This document shows, one piece after another, positions 1 to 8,107 of a stretch of DNA of 52,177 nucleotides. Made by a program: the position numbers and the translations under genes. Origin of the DNA: an uncultured Mycobacteriaceae bacterium (GTDB lineage Bacteria; Actinomycetota; Actinomycetes; Mycobacteriales; Mycobacteriaceae); assembly GCA_903927745.1 (NCBI GenBank), contig CAIYOH010000137.1:1-52177 (forward strand). The letters run 5' to 3'. Each line of letters begins with the position of its first letter. The stretch's first letter is position 1. Under the pieces are notes generated by a model. It made no database searches. It was given only the letters and a program-made list of their open reading frames with translations, and was not told where the DNA came from.

Positions 1-588
1 TGCGGCGACGACGTCGTCGGGCAGGTGGGTGACGGTGGCGCCCTGGATGACGGCGCCGACCGGAAGGTCGGGATTCTTTTCGGCGAAGGTGCGCCAGGCC
101 ATAAAGCCCTTGGAGACCCGGCCCGTGAACAGCCCGGTGTTGAAGATCGCCAACGCGGCGACCTGGTCGGAGTGCTCGACCGCCCACCGCAGCCCGATCG
201 GCCCGCCCCAGTCCTGCACCACGACGGTCGCGTCGTGCAGGTCGAGCGCACCGAGTACGCGGTTCATCAGGTCGCAGTGGCGGTCGTAGCTGTACCAGCC
301 GCGGTCGGTCGGCTTGTCCGAGCGGCCAAACCCGGCGTAGTCGGGGACTACGACCCGATGGCCGGCGGCCAGCAGCGGGGGCAGCATCTTCCGGTAGAGA
401 TACGCCCAGGTCGGCTCGCCGTGGAAGCACAGCACGGGGGCGGCGTCGCGCGGTCCTTCGTCGAGATAGTGCATCCGCAGACCGTCGACCTCGAGGTAGT
501 TCGGTGCGAAGTCGTAGCCGGGCAGGTTCTCGAACCGCTCGTCGGGAGTCCGGAAGACCTCGGCCGCTCCCATCGCCTCAACTCCCAT
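1..588 (-). CDS. Haloalkane dehalogenase-like alpha/beta hydrolase (3' end outside window)
   Basis: About 196 N-terminal residues are present; the gene runs off the left edge. The sequence shows an HGEP oxyanion-hole motif at residues 56-59, a DYAGFGRSDKP segment at about 82-92 and the nucleophile elbow VVQDWGG with Asp126. An Asp nucleophile followed by Trp is the signature of haloalkane dehalogenases of the DhlA/DhmA type, which cleave carbon-halogen bonds by an alkyl-ester intermediate. The catalytic His and the second acidic residue would lie outside the window. Two in-frame ATGs, at 588 and 573, are possible starts. It is divergent from the CocE-type hydrolase at 705. True substrates cannot be inferred; some relatives act as epoxide or ester hydrolases. 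Confidence 0.85.
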   Translation of the reverse strand, partial: MGVEAMGAAEVFRTPDERFENLPGYDFAPNYLEVDGLRMHYLDEGPRDAAPVLCFHGEPTWAYLYRKMLPPLLAAGHRVVVPDYAGFGRSDKPTDRGWYSYDRHCDLMNRVLGALDLHDATVVVQDWGGPIGLRWAVEHSDQVAALAIFNTGLFTGRVSKGFMAWRTFAEKNPDLPVGAVIQGATVTHLPDDVVAA

Positions 589-704
589 CGAACATGGTGC
601 AGGACAGGAGTATTCGGCCGCATTGCGCTTCCTGCACAGCCGTCTCACCCCTGCGGTGTCTCTGACTCTAATCTGGCCCGACACCGCTGGCTTAGGCTGG
701 GCCC

Positions 705-2411
705 ATGCGCCTCATGCCCGGCCTGCCCGCGCGGGTGGTGCGGCGGGTGCGGGGTGCTGTACATCCCGACGTGCAGGTCACCGACCCGCCGGCCGGCATT
801 CACGTCGACTGGAATTTCCCCGTTGTGCTGCGCGATGGTGTCACGTTGCGGGTCAACGTGTTCCGCCCGCAGGCGACGGTCTCCGACGGTGTTCGGGCGC
901 CGGTGATCATGTCGGCTCACCCGTACAACAAGGACGCGATGCCGACGAACACTCGCAGCGGACGGGGCCCGAACCCGCAATACCGGGCGTTCCCACAGCC
1001 TTACCCGGTGCGGATCTCGGCATGGACGTCGTGGGAGGCCCCCGACCCCGGCTTCTGGGTGCCGCGCGGCTACGCCGTGGTCAACGTCGACCTGCGCGGC
1101 GGTGGCACCTCGCAGGGCCGCGACCGGTTGCTCTCCGATGAGGAGGCCCTCGACTACGCGGAGGTGATCGAGTGGGCCGGCACCCGGGAGTGGTCGACGG
1201 GCAAGGTCGGCCTCAACGGGGTGTCCTACCTGGCGATCAGCCAGTACAAGGTGGCCGCCCTGTCACCGCCTCACCTGGCGGCGATTTGCCCGTGGGAGGG
1301 GTTCAGCGACCTTTACCGCGACTTCGCCCGTCCGGGCGGGGTGCTGGAGAACGGGTTTTCCATCGTCTGGTCCAAGGGCACTGCTCGCGGCGCCCGTATC
1401 GACGGCGACCTGCGCGCGGAGTTGCGTCGGCGAAAGACGCGGGACGGCTGGTTCGAGTCGGTGACGCCGCGGCTCGCGGACATCACCGTCCCGGCCCTGG
1501 TCTGCGGGAGTTTCTCCGACCACAACCTGCACACCCGCGGGTCGTTCGAGGCGTTCCGGCGGATCGGTTCTGCCAACAAGTGGCTCTACACCCACCGAGA
1601 CGGTAAGTGGTGCCATTTCTACGGCGAGGACGCCAAACAGGTGCAGGCCCTGTTCTTCGACTGGGCGCTCAAAGGCGCCGACAACGGCTGGGCGCAGCGT
1701 CCCGCCGTGCGGCTGGCGATCCACGATGTCGGCGCGCACCCAGCCGAGGTGCGTGACGAAGCCGAGTGGCCACCGGCAGATCTGACCTGGACGCCGCTGC
1801 ACCTCGACGCCGCCCGCGGCACCCTCACCGACGGTGACCCTCCGCCGGAGCCTGCCTCTGCCTATCTACGGAGTCGTCGCGACGCTGTCACCTTCGACTG
1901 GGTGGTTCCCCGAGACCTCGATCTGCTGGGACCGATGGCGCTGCGCGTCTGGGTGGAGACCCCGGACTGCGCGGACATTCACCTGTTCGCCGGAGTGCGC
2001 AAACTCCACGCCGGACGGGAGGTCACGTTCGAGGGGTCGTTCGGATTCTCCGGGGACATGGTCACCCATGGCTGGCAGCGAGCCGCGTTCCGCGAGCTCG
2101 ACCCCCAGCTCAAGAGCCGATGGCAACCTGTCCACACCTTCGCCCGCGAACAACCGCCGGCACCGGGGGAGGTCGTGGCGATCGATGTCGCGTTGCTCCC
2201 GCAGGCCACGCGGTTTCGCGCCGGCACCGTCGTCAGGCTTGAGCTACGTGGTGACTGGCCTTATCCCCGCAACCCGATCACCGGGCAGTTCCCTTCGGGA
2301 TACAGTCCTAGCTCCAAAGGGCACCTGATCGTCCACAGCGGCGGCCGCTACGACTCCCACCTGCTCGTCGGTGCCCGAACCACTGCCGGGCCCCGCGACC
2401 GGGCTGATTAG
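705..2411 (+). CDS. CocE/NonD family hydrolase (X-Pro dipeptidyl-peptidase/acylase type)
   Basis: This 568-residue protein has the CocE architecture: an alpha/beta-hydrolase domain (about 35-330) and a C-terminal jelly-roll domain (about 350-560) typical of X-Pro dipeptidyl-peptidases and cocaine-esterase-like acylases. The nucleophile motif GVSYLA is at residues 172-177, with Ser174 as the expected catalytic residue. Upstream, the DLRGGGTSQG stretch (129-138) is typical of the family. There is no clear signal peptide, so it is probably cytosolic. It likely hydrolyses an ester or amide of unknown identity. The stop codon overlaps the stop of the convergent small gene at 2408 by four bases. 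Confidence 0.85.
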   Translation: MRLMPGLPARVVRRVRGAVHPDVQVTDPPAGIHVDWNFPVVLRDGVTLRVNVFRPQATVSDGVRAPVIMSAHPYNKDAMPTNTRSGRGPNPQYRAFPQPYPVRISAWTSWEAPDPGFWVPRGYAVVNVDLRGGGTSQGRDRLLSDEEALDYAEVIEWAGTREWSTGKVGLNGVSYLAISQYKVAALSPPHLAAICPWEGFSDLYRDFARPGGVLENGFSIVWSKGTARGARIDGDLRAELRRRKTRDGWFESVTPRLADITVPALVCGSFSDHNLHTRGSFEAFRRIGSANKWLYTHRDGKWCHFYGEDAKQVQALFFDWALKGADNGWAQRPAVRLAIHDVGAHPAEVRDEAEWPPADLTWTPLHLDAARGTLTDGDPPPEPASAYLRSRRDAVTFDWVVPRDLDLLGPMALRVWVETPDCADIHLFAGVRKLHAGREVTFEGSFGFSGDMVTHGWQRAAFRELDPQLKSRWQPVHTFAREQPPAPGEVVAIDVALLPQATRFRAGTVVRLELRGDWPYPRNPITGQFPSGYSPSSKGHLIVHSGGRYDSHLLVGARTTAGPRDRAD

Positions 2412-2593
2412 TGCTCGCTGGCCTCCAGGACCGCGGCGAGTTCGACCAGCCTGGCCTCGTGCTCGTTGGCGTGGTGCTGGCAGAAGAGGAGCTCCGCTCC
2501 GGACGGCAGCTTGGCGCGAACGCGGGCCGCAGCCCCACAGCGGTCGCACCGATCCGCTCTCGTCAGATTCGGACTTGTCAGAGTTGCAGTCAT
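2408..2593 (-). CDS. Small Cys/His-rich protein, DUF7455-like (61 aa)
   Basis: A 61-residue protein with CDRCG near residues 16-20 and FCQHHANEH near 37-45. The paired Cys and His residues suggest a small zinc ribbon. I recognise it as resembling the short mycobacterial protein found near sigA/sigB (Rv2708c-like, DUF7455). The ATG at 2593 is chosen because the conserved family sequence begins MTATL; a longer open frame upstream has no family-like sequence. Function is unknown. The gene is convergent with the CocE-type hydrolase, sharing a TTAG stop overlap. A DNA-, RNA- or protein-binding role is inference from the ribbon only. Confidence 0.75.
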   Translation of the reverse strand: MTATLTSPNLTRADRCDRCGAAARVRAKLPSGAELLFCQHHANEHEARLVELAAVLEASEH

Positions 2594-2730
2594 GACCTCT
2601 CCGTTCTCGCGTGTCTTCACTCTCTCATGACGTTCGGGGGGTTTCGTCTTGTTCCCGAACTGTTGTGGGGTGTGTCGTTTCTCACCGGACGTTTGGTTCG
2701 CGCTCAGCTGGCCGTTTAGGGTGGCCGACT

Positions 2731-3087
2731 GTGACCTTCTCGGCGCTTGTTCACTTGTGCGGCGCCGAGGAGTGGTCCCAGGCCCGCGCTCGCGGGGCGA
2801 TCGACGCCACGGGCGATTCCGATCGGTTCGTGCACCTGTCAACCCCGGCGCAGGTGCACCTCCCGGCAAACCGGCTGTTCCGGGGCCGCACCGACCTCGT
2901 CCTGCTGCACGTCGACCCGGCGCTGCTGGACTCACCTGTGCGTTGGGAGCCGGGAGTGCCGACGGACCCCGAGTCGATGCTGTTCCCGCACCTGTACGGT
3001 CCGCTGCCGGTCCGCGCGGTGGTCCGGGTCACGCCCTACCGGCCGTCGCCGGATGGCACCTTCCCGGTTGCCCAGGAGCCTGCGTAA
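2731..3087 (+). CDS. DUF952 domain protein (118 aa)
   Basis: A 118-residue protein beginning at GTG 2731 (VTFSALVHLC). It matches the DUF952 pattern: a start with a W-x-x-A segment (EEWSQARARG), then FVHLST at about 35-40, a valine/leucine-rich strand with LLHVDPALL, and a C-terminal FPHLYGPLP motif followed by VRVTPYRP. The family resembles glutathione-S-transferase-adjacent small proteins and has no established reaction. An open frame extends upstream to 2611, but that sequence is not family-like. The gene stands alone, convergent with the PadR-like gene at 3113. Confidence 0.75.
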   Translation: MTFSALVHLCGAEEWSQARARGAIDATGDSDRFVHLSTPAQVHLPANRLFRGRTDLVLLHVDPALLDSPVRWEPGVPTDPESMLFPHLYGPLPVRAVVRVTPYRPSPDGTFPVAQEPA

Positions 3088-3112
3088 GCAGGATCATCGA
3101 GCTCGCGCGCGG

Positions 3113-3811
3113 TTACTGCGTCAGTTTGGCCAACAACGCGCGTAAGACCTGCAGTTCGGCCTCATCGAGGCCGGCGGCCGCAGAAGGCTCGTTAGTTGAC
3201 TGCTCGGGTGCATCCTCGGCCAGTGCCTCGTGCAGAGAGCGCTTGGCCTCTTTGATGGCGGCCAGGATGGAGGCCTTGGCCTCTTTGAGCGTCTTTTTCT
3301 GCGCAGAGGTGCCGGTCCAGGTGATGGTGCGCGCCAGTTCCGCGGTCGCTGTGAGCTCGCGGCGGATCTTGAACACGTCAGCAAATTTCTCGGCCTGGGC
3401 CAGCATTCCGCGGGCGGAGTCGGCGTTCATCCCCCAGAAGGCCAACAGATTTCGACCCAGCTCAGTCAAGGTGGCCACCCCGTTGTCGAGGGTCACCACG
3501 CCGCGGCCCGACAACATGGAGAGCACCAGCTCGGCGCGTTCCTTCGGTGGTTTGATCGCCCCATTGCTGGCCTTGGAGATCCGCTTGACCACCTCTGCGG
3601 CATCGGCCGGGCCGTCGAGTAGCAGGGCTGCGACGACCGCCGCCTTCTTGAAGGGCCCACCGCGCCCCGGGCCACCCCTCATGCCGGGCCCCCTCATGCC
3701 GGGCCCCATCATGCCGGGCCCCATCATGCCGCCGCCCATCATCGGGCCGCCCATCATGCCGCCGCCCATCATTCCCAGCCCCATCATGCCGCCACCTGGT
3801 CCACCAAACAT
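3113..3811 (-). CDS. Winged-helix (PadR-like) protein with Gly/Met-rich N-terminus
   Basis: A 232-residue protein in two parts. Residues 1-52 are almost entirely Gly, Met and Pro, in repeats of the type GGGMMG/GPGMMGPGM with no Cys or His. Residues 53-120 look like a PadR-type winged helix: a hydrophobic helix AVVAALLLDGPA, a second helix AEVVKRIS, and a wing ending LTELGRNLL. The remainder is helical and Lys/Ala/Glu rich, suggesting a dimerisation coiled coil. The ATG at 3811 has a GGGGGAAC-type ribosome site. Palindromic TTGAT-type sequences lie 55-91 bases upstream, which fits autoregulation. The PadR call is a fold-pattern judgement and not certain; the Met-rich tail might bind a soft metal. 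Confidence 0.6.
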   Translation of the reverse strand: MFGGPGGGMMGLGMMGGGMMGGPMMGGGMMGPGMMGPGMRGPGMRGGPGRGGPFKKAAVVAALLLDGPADAAEVVKRISKASNGAIKPPKERAELVLSMLSGRGVVTLDNGVATLTELGRNLLAFWGMNADSARGMLAQAEKFADVFKIRRELTATAELARTITWTGTSAQKKTLKEAKASILAAIKEAKRSLHEALAEDAPEQSTNEPSAAAGLDEAELQVLRALLAKLTQ

Positions 3812-3865
3812 CGCTGTTCCCCCCGTTGTTACGTGTCGGACGTGTCACGTCCTGCATCAAGAACA

Positions 3866-3902
3866 TTGATATCAAAGTGATTGAGTTATGTCAATCAGAT
3901 TG
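3866..3902. promoter_or_regulatory. Clustered palindromes, candidate operator upstream of the PadR-like gene
   Basis: Three overlapping symmetric elements occur within 37 bp: TTGATATCAA (3866-3875, perfect), TGATTG-8 nt-CAATCA (3878-3897, perfect 6-bp arms) and CAATC-A-GATTG (3892-3902). The stretch is AT-rich in a GC-rich genome and lies 55-91 bp upstream of the start at 3811. The only other gene abutting this gap ends here, so regulation of the PadR-like gene is the simplest reading. Confidence 0.4.
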
Positions 3903-3935
3903 ATGGTTGTTCGAGAGCGCGGGGTCGCACATCCG

Positions 3936-5147
3936 TCAGCGTCGCGCGAAGTCTGGAGCACGTTCCGGCCGCAGACCGATCCCGACGAAGTAGGCCGGCA
4001 CCACCGACAGGCCGGGGAGTCGCTCGACCACGGCCCTCAGCGCGGGTGGTGGTCGGAGGTCGATGCCCGCCTGCCGGAAAATCCCGCGGTGCATCACTCG
4101 TTGGGCGCCCTGGGTGGCCACCGTGGGCAGGGTGCGGCGGCGTTGCACTGCGGCGAGGTCGCGGGGGCGCACGCGGTGGGCGCGCAGCGGACCGGCCAGT
4201 AGTCGCGCGGTGGCGACCGCGTCCTGGACGGCGAGGTTGATCCCCACCCCGCCGGCGGGTGACATGGCGTGGGCGGCATCGCCGATGCAGAGCAGACCGT
4301 CGGTGTACCACCGGTGCAGGCGGTTGAGTCGCGCGTCGAGGAGTTTGATGTCGTCCCAGGACGTCAGCGCATCGTTGGGGACCTCCGGGATGACCTCGGA
4401 CAGGCCATGACGAAAAGCTGCCAGGCCTTGCGCGCGGAGGCGTCCGTCGGCGCCCTTGGGGATGAAGTACGCGACCTGGAAGTAGCCCTCGCGCGGGATC
4501 ATCACCGCGGTGCGGCCGCCGCTGGTGCGCGGAATCAATGAATACACCCCGCCGGACTCCCGGGGCAGCCGGAACCACCACACGTCGAACGGCACCGGGA
4601 ACTCACGGGCGGTCAGCCCGGCCGCCTGCCGCAGGACCGAGGTGCGGCCGTCGCAGGCCACGGTCAGGTCGGCGCGCAACTCGCCGGGACCGTCGGGGCC
4701 GTCATAGGTGATTCCGGTGACGCGCTGGCCGTCACGCAGCACGCCGGTCGCCGCGCAGTTCATCCGCAGGGTGAACGTCGGCTCGGCTGTGGCAGCCTCG
4801 GCGAGCAGGTTGAGCAGATCCCACTGCGGCACCATCGCCACATAGGGGTGGCGGGTGTGCAGCCGGGTGAAGTCGACGAGCGTCGTCGGTTGCCCGGCGA
4901 TGTCGAGGCTGACGCGTTCGATGACGCTGTTGGGCAGTGCGGCGAATTGCGCGCCCAGACCGAGATCGTCGAGCAGGCCCATGGTGCTCGGATGCACTGT
5001 GTCACCGCGGAAGTCACGCAGGAAGTCGCCGTGCTTTTCCAGGACGCTCACCTCGACACCCGCGCGGGCCAGCAACAGGCCCAACACCATGCCGGCAGGA
5101 CCGCCGCCGGCGATGGCGCACGTGGTGGTCTCGCCCGCCAACCTCAC
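3936..5147 (-). CDS. FAD-dependent monooxygenase (PHBH/UbiH type)
   Basis: A 403-residue flavoprotein of the group A aromatic hydroxylase type. The N-terminal dinucleotide-binding motif AGGGPAG is at about 13-19, followed by the acidic VLEKHGDFLRDFRGD stretch; a DG motif occurs at ACDGRTSVLR (about 166), and the FAD-ribityl motif CIGDAAHAMSPAGGVGIN lies at about 287-304. Such enzymes use NAD(P)H and oxygen to hydroxylate aromatic or polyketide substrates. The GTG start at 5147 overlaps the stop of the MarR-family gene by four bases (GTGA), so both are one transcript. It is probably controlled by that regulator. The substrate is unknown; drug-modifying members of this family also exist. Confidence 0.86.
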   Translation of the reverse strand: MRLAGETTTCAIAGGGPAGMVLGLLLARAGVEVSVLEKHGDFLRDFRGDTVHPSTMGLLDDLGLGAQFAALPNSVIERVSLDIAGQPTTLVDFTRLHTRHPYVAMVPQWDLLNLLAEAATAEPTFTLRMNCAATGVLRDGQRVTGITYDGPDGPGELRADLTVACDGRTSVLRQAAGLTAREFPVPFDVWWFRLPRESGGVYSLIPRTSGGRTAVMIPREGYFQVAYFIPKGADGRLRAQGLAAFRHGLSEVIPEVPNDALTSWDDIKLLDARLNRLHRWYTDGLLCIGDAAHAMSPAGGVGINLAVQDAVATARLLAGPLRAHRVRPRDLAAVQRRRTLPTVATQGAQRVMHRGIFRQAGIDLRPPPALRAVVERLPGLSVVPAYFVGIGLRPERAPDFARR

Positions 5148-5593
5148 CGGCGCGCGGGCGCGGCGACGTCGTTGGCGCAGTCGCCCGCTTTGTACAGAAT
5201 CTGTTTGAGGCGCCGCAGCTCGGCGGCGGAGATGGCACCCAGCAACTGCTCATCAGCCAGCAACGCGGCGGAGTGGGCGTGCTGGAGCAGTGTGCGTCCC
5301 TGCGGGGTGAGCTCGGCCGGCAGCGTGCGGCCTGCCGAGGCCGGCGGCCGGGTCACCGCACCGAGGTCCTCGAGCCGGGTGAGCACCTGGTTCATCGCCT
5401 GTGCCGAGACCCTGGTGTTGCGGGCCAATTCGGCGCCGGACTGACCCGGGTTCCTCTCCAACAGTCGTAAGCAGACGAGCTCTGGCAGCCCGATCCCCAG
5501 GGCGCGCAGCTCGGCGCTGACGTGCGGGCGCAGCACGTTCACCAGCCGGTGCAGCAGGTACCCCAGCGGGAAATCCTCGCCTGCATCGGTCAT
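5144..5593 (-). CDS. MarR family transcriptional regulator
   Basis: A 149-residue protein with the MarR layout: an N-terminal dimer helix, a winged helix with ELARNTRVSAQAMNQVLTRLEDLGAV (about 54-79) as recognition region, a wing containing RPPASAGRTLPAELTPQGR, and a C-terminal dimer helix. It is first in a two-gene operon with the FAD monooxygenase it overlaps. MarR proteins usually repress such partners until a phenolic ligand binds; that is family knowledge, not shown here. A perfect CTCCCA/TGGGAG inverted repeat overlaps its ribosome-binding site (5604-5618). Confidence 0.87.
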   Translation of the reverse strand: MTDAGEDFPLGYLLHRLVNVLRPHVSAELRALGIGLPELVCLRLLERNPGQSGAELARNTRVSAQAMNQVLTRLEDLGAVTRPPASAGRTLPAELTPQGRTLLQHAHSAALLADEQLLGAISAAELRRLKQILYKAGDCANDVAAPARR

Positions 5594-5603
5594 AGTGACG
5601 ATC

Positions 5604-5618
5604 CTCCCACGATGGGAG
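5604..5618. promoter_or_regulatory. CTCCCA-CGA-TGGGAG inverted repeat over the MarR ribosome site
   Basis: Perfect 6-bp arms with a 3-bp spacer lie 11-25 bases upstream of the ATG at 5593. Partly symmetric GACGA/TCGTC flanks extend the symmetry. On the minus strand the proximal part forms GGGAGGA, the likely Shine-Dalgarno sequence. It could be a MarR operator or an RNA hairpin that masks the ribosome site. Nothing else recognisable was seen between 5619 and 5870. Confidence 0.4.
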
Positions 5619-5870
5619 TCGTCCAGCGCATGGGTGTTGCGCCCAGCCGGCGTAAGAGTCCGTTATCGTCGGCGCAGGACTCGTGATCGGCCGTTAGCGG
5701 GCAAACGCCACAGCGATCGGGCCGGAGCCCAGGGCGATGGTGGCGACTGTCGCCTGCGGGCCGTCTCAACTCAGCGAACAGCCTCGCAGATGTCACCCGC
5801 GCATGACGACACCCGATGATGGCGGCGGTGACACGGCCCTCAAGGACGACGCCCTCGGCGGCGACGGCGG

Positions 5871-7865
5871 CTAATCCAGGTAGTCCCGCAAAACCTGGGA
5901 GCGGCTGGGATGGCGCAGCTTCGACATGGTCTTGGATTCGATCTGGCGGATGCGTTCGCGCGTGACGCCGTAGACCTGCCCGATCTCGTCGAGGGTGCGG
6001 GGCTGGCCGTCGGTGAGCCCGAAGCGCAGTCGGACCACGCCGGCCTCGCGCTCCGACAGGGTCTCGAGCACCGACTGCAGTTGGTCCTGCAGCAACGTGA
6101 ACGACACGGCGTCGACGGCCACCACGGCTTCGCTGTCTTCGATGAAGTCGCCGAGTTGGCTGTCGCCCTCGTCGCCGATGGTCTGGTCGAGCGAGATCGG
6201 TTCGCGGGCGTACTGCTGGATCTCGAGGACCTTCTCGGGGGAGATGTCCATCTCCCGGGCCAGCTCCTCGGGCGTGGGTTCGCGGCCCAGGTCCTGGAGC
6301 AGCTCGCGCTGAATGCGGCCCAGCTTGTTGATCACCTCGACCATGTGCACCGGGATACGTATGGTGCGGGCCTGATCGGCCATGGCGCGGGTGATGGCCT
6401 GGCGGATCCACCATGTCGCGTAGGTGGAGAACTTGTAGCCCTTGGTGTAGTCGAACTTCTCGACCGCGCGGATCAGGCCCAGGTTGCCCTCCTGGATGAG
6501 GTCGAGGAACGCCATGCCGCGGCCCGTGTACCGCTTGGCCAGCGAGACGACCAGCCGCAGGTTGGCTTCCAGCAGGTGGTTCTTGGCGCGGTCGCCGTCG
6601 CGGCAGATCCACACCATGTCGCGGCGCTGCGCGGCGGCCAGCTTCTCGCCGCGTTGTTCCCGCTCCAACTCCAACTGCGTGGCATAGAGGCCGGCTTCGA
6701 TGCGTTTGGCCAGCTCGACCTCTTCCTCGGCGTTGAGCAGGGCAACCTTGCCGATCTGCTTGAGGTAAGCGCGAACGGAGTCGGCGGAGGCGGTGAGTTC
6801 GGCGTCCTTGCGGGCCTGGCGCAACGCCTCGGATTCGTCTTCGTCCCACACGAAGTCGCCGGAGGTCTTGTCCTTCTCGCTGGGCTCGGCGATCTCCTCC
6901 TCGTCATCGGCGGCTCCGGCGGCCGGGACCGCAGCGGCAACCGGCCCGTCGGCGGCCACGACGGCGTCGAGCACGACCTCGTCGAGGATGACCACCTCCG
7001 CTTCCAGATCCTCGAGGAGTTCGGCGGGGTCGATTTCTTCGACGGCCACGTTGTCGAGATCGGGCTCGACCTCGAGATCCTCGACCGCGATGGCGGAGTC
7101 GAGACTGTCGGGGTCGACCTTCGGCTCCACCACGGCAGCCTTGCTGGCGGCCTTGCTGGTGGCTTTGGCGCCGCGGGCCGACGGAGCCTTCGCCGCGGGC
7201 GTTTTGGCTGCTGGAGCCTTGGCCGCGGGCGTCTTGACCCCTGATGTCTTGGCCGCTGGAGCCTTCGTCGGGGCTGCCTTGACGGCGCTTTTCTTCGCCG
7301 GGGGTGTCTTCGCTGGGGCAGTCCTGACAACGGCTGTCTTCGCGACGGCCTTGGACGCTGCGGCCTTTTTGGCAACGGCCTTTTGCGCAACGGCCTTTTG
7401 CGCAACGGCCTTTTTGGCAACGGTCTTGGCCGCTACGACCTTTTTCGCAACGACCTTTTTCGCAACGGTCTTTTTTGCAGCCGTTCCCCTTGCGGTGACC
7501 TTTTTCGCGACGGTGGCCTTCGCCGCACTGGCCGAAGAGCCAGCACTCTTCGCGGCAGCACTTTTCACGGGGCCTTTCACGGTGGTTTTTCCGACGGCCT
7601 TCACGGCTTTGACGGCTTTGGTGGTGGTCCTCGATGGAGGAGCAGCCTTGGTGGCCCGCGGCGCTGCTTTGCTAGCCCCGGGCGCGGTCCTGGCGGCCCG
7701 CGGCGCGGTCTTGGCGGGCCGGGGCGGGGTCTTGGCGGCGCGTTTGGCAGGAGCGCCGTGAGCGGCCTTCGAGGATGCGGCTGCCGTTCGCTGAGACGAC
7801 GTGGACCTCGTGGCGACGCGTTTCGGCGGCTGCTTGGTCGCCGGTTTTGCCTTGGTCGCTACCAC
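5871..7865 (-). CDS. sigA: Principal RNA polymerase sigma factor SigA, with unusually long basic N-terminus
   Basis: A 664-residue primary sigma-70 factor. The last about 320 residues contain regions 1.2-4.2 nearly identical to known mycobacterial Sig[14 protein letters not shown] (1.2), the -10-binding segment with [15 protein letters not shown] (2.3-2.4), VIEVINKL-type region 3, and region 4.2 ending [13 protein letters not shown]. The start GTG 7865 gives [12 protein letters not shown], matching the family start, with AGGGGG upstream; a longer GTG start at 7889 is less likely. Residues 1-245 are Lys/Ala/Pro/Thr rich, including eight 15-bp repeat units (7364-7483); an acidic stretch follows. 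M. tuberculosis SigA is 528 residues, so the extra length is all N-terminal. Confidence 0.97.
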   Translation of the reverse strand: MVATKAKPATKQPPKRVATRSTSSQRTAAASSKAAHGAPAKRAAKTPPRPAKTAPRAARTAPGASKAAPRATKAAPPSRTTTKAVKAVKAVGKTTVKGPVKSAAAKSAGSSASAAKATVAKKVTARGTAAKKTVAKKVVAKKVVAAKTVAKKAVAQKAVAQKAVAKKAAASKAVAKTAVVRTAPAKTPPAKKSAVKAAPTKAPAAKTSGVKTPAAKAPAAKTPAAKAPSARGAKATSKAASKAAVVEPKVDPDSLDSAIAVEDLEVEPDLDNVAVEEIDPAELLEDLEAEVVILDEVVLDAVVAADGPVAAAVPAAGAADDEEEIAEPSEKDKTSGDFVWDEDESEALRQARKDAELTASADSVRAYLKQIGKVALLNAEEEVELAKRIEAGLYATQLELEREQRGEKLAAAQRRDMVWICRDGDRAKNHLLEANLRLVVSLAKRYTGRGMAFLDLIQEGNLGLIRAVEKFDYTKGYKFSTYATWWIRQAITRAMADQARTIRIPVHMVEVINKLGRIQRELLQDLGREPTPEELAREMDISPEKVLEIQQYAREPISLDQTIGDEGDSQLGDFIEDSEAVVAVDAVSFTLLQDQLQSVLETLSEREAGVVRLRFGLTDGQPRTLDEIGQVYGVTRERIRQIESKTMSKLRHPSRSQVLRDYLD
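7364..7483 (-). repeat. 15-bp tandem repeat (8 units) inside the sigA N-terminus
   Basis: Eight consecutive 15-base units of the form CCTTTTTGGCAACGG, with variants, occupy 120 bp. Units at 7379-7393 and 7394-7408 are identical. On the coding strand they encode pentapeptides such as [10 protein letters not shown] and KVVAK. The period is a multiple of three, so unit loss or gain would keep sigA in frame. Confidence 0.85.
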
Positions 7866-8054
7866 GTAAACCCCCTTGTTGGGACTCACTTCCGGTGGGT
7901 CTGGGCACGGAGAACCCGAAAGTGTTTGCTAAGTCGATGTCGGCGTTGGTGCGCGCGGGAGTAGTCGCACGCAGTGTGGCTGGGCGGTTGTTGGGAACCT
8001 AGGGGTCCTCTGGACCTCTGGACCGCTGTGGACCTTCGGAGGCCGCCGAGTGAC

Positions 8055-8060
8055 ATTGTA
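8055..8060 (-). promoter_or_regulatory. Possible -10 element (TACAAT) upstream of sigA
   Basis: TACAAT reads on the minus strand 190 bases upstream of the sigA start, in the 242-bp gap between sigA and ppgK. No convincing -35 hexamer was found at 16-18 bases. The rest of the gap holds direct repeats of CTCTGGACC around 8008-8022 and no other recognisable signal. Confidence 0.2.
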
Positions 8061-8107
8061 ACGATCTCTGATGCCCGCACCCCGTCAGCGGCACGAATGG
8101 CGGAAAT

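Noticed and set aside
25..906. Plus-strand open frame at the left end
   Set aside because: The opposite strand reads clear haloalkane-dehalogenase motifs (HGEP, QDWGG), so this is a shadow.
2408..2935. Longer 175-residue version of the small Cys-rich protein
   Set aside because: The extra N-terminal sequence is Arg/Pro/Gly-rich antisense of the DUF952 gene and not family-like.
2649..3869. Plus-strand open frame of about 400 codons ending in Pro/Met/Ile repeats
   Set aside because: Its second half is the reverse of the Gly/Met-rich gene at 3113-3811, which has a ribosome site and a fold pattern; its first half overlaps the DUF952 gene in another frame.
5910..7244. Long plus-strand open frame opposite sigA (444 codons)
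   Set aside because: It is the antisense shadow of sigA, whose conserved sigma regions lie on the other strand; its product has no family pattern.
7364..7483. CRISPR-like repeat array
   Set aside because: Units are contiguous, have no spacers and are in frame within sigA.
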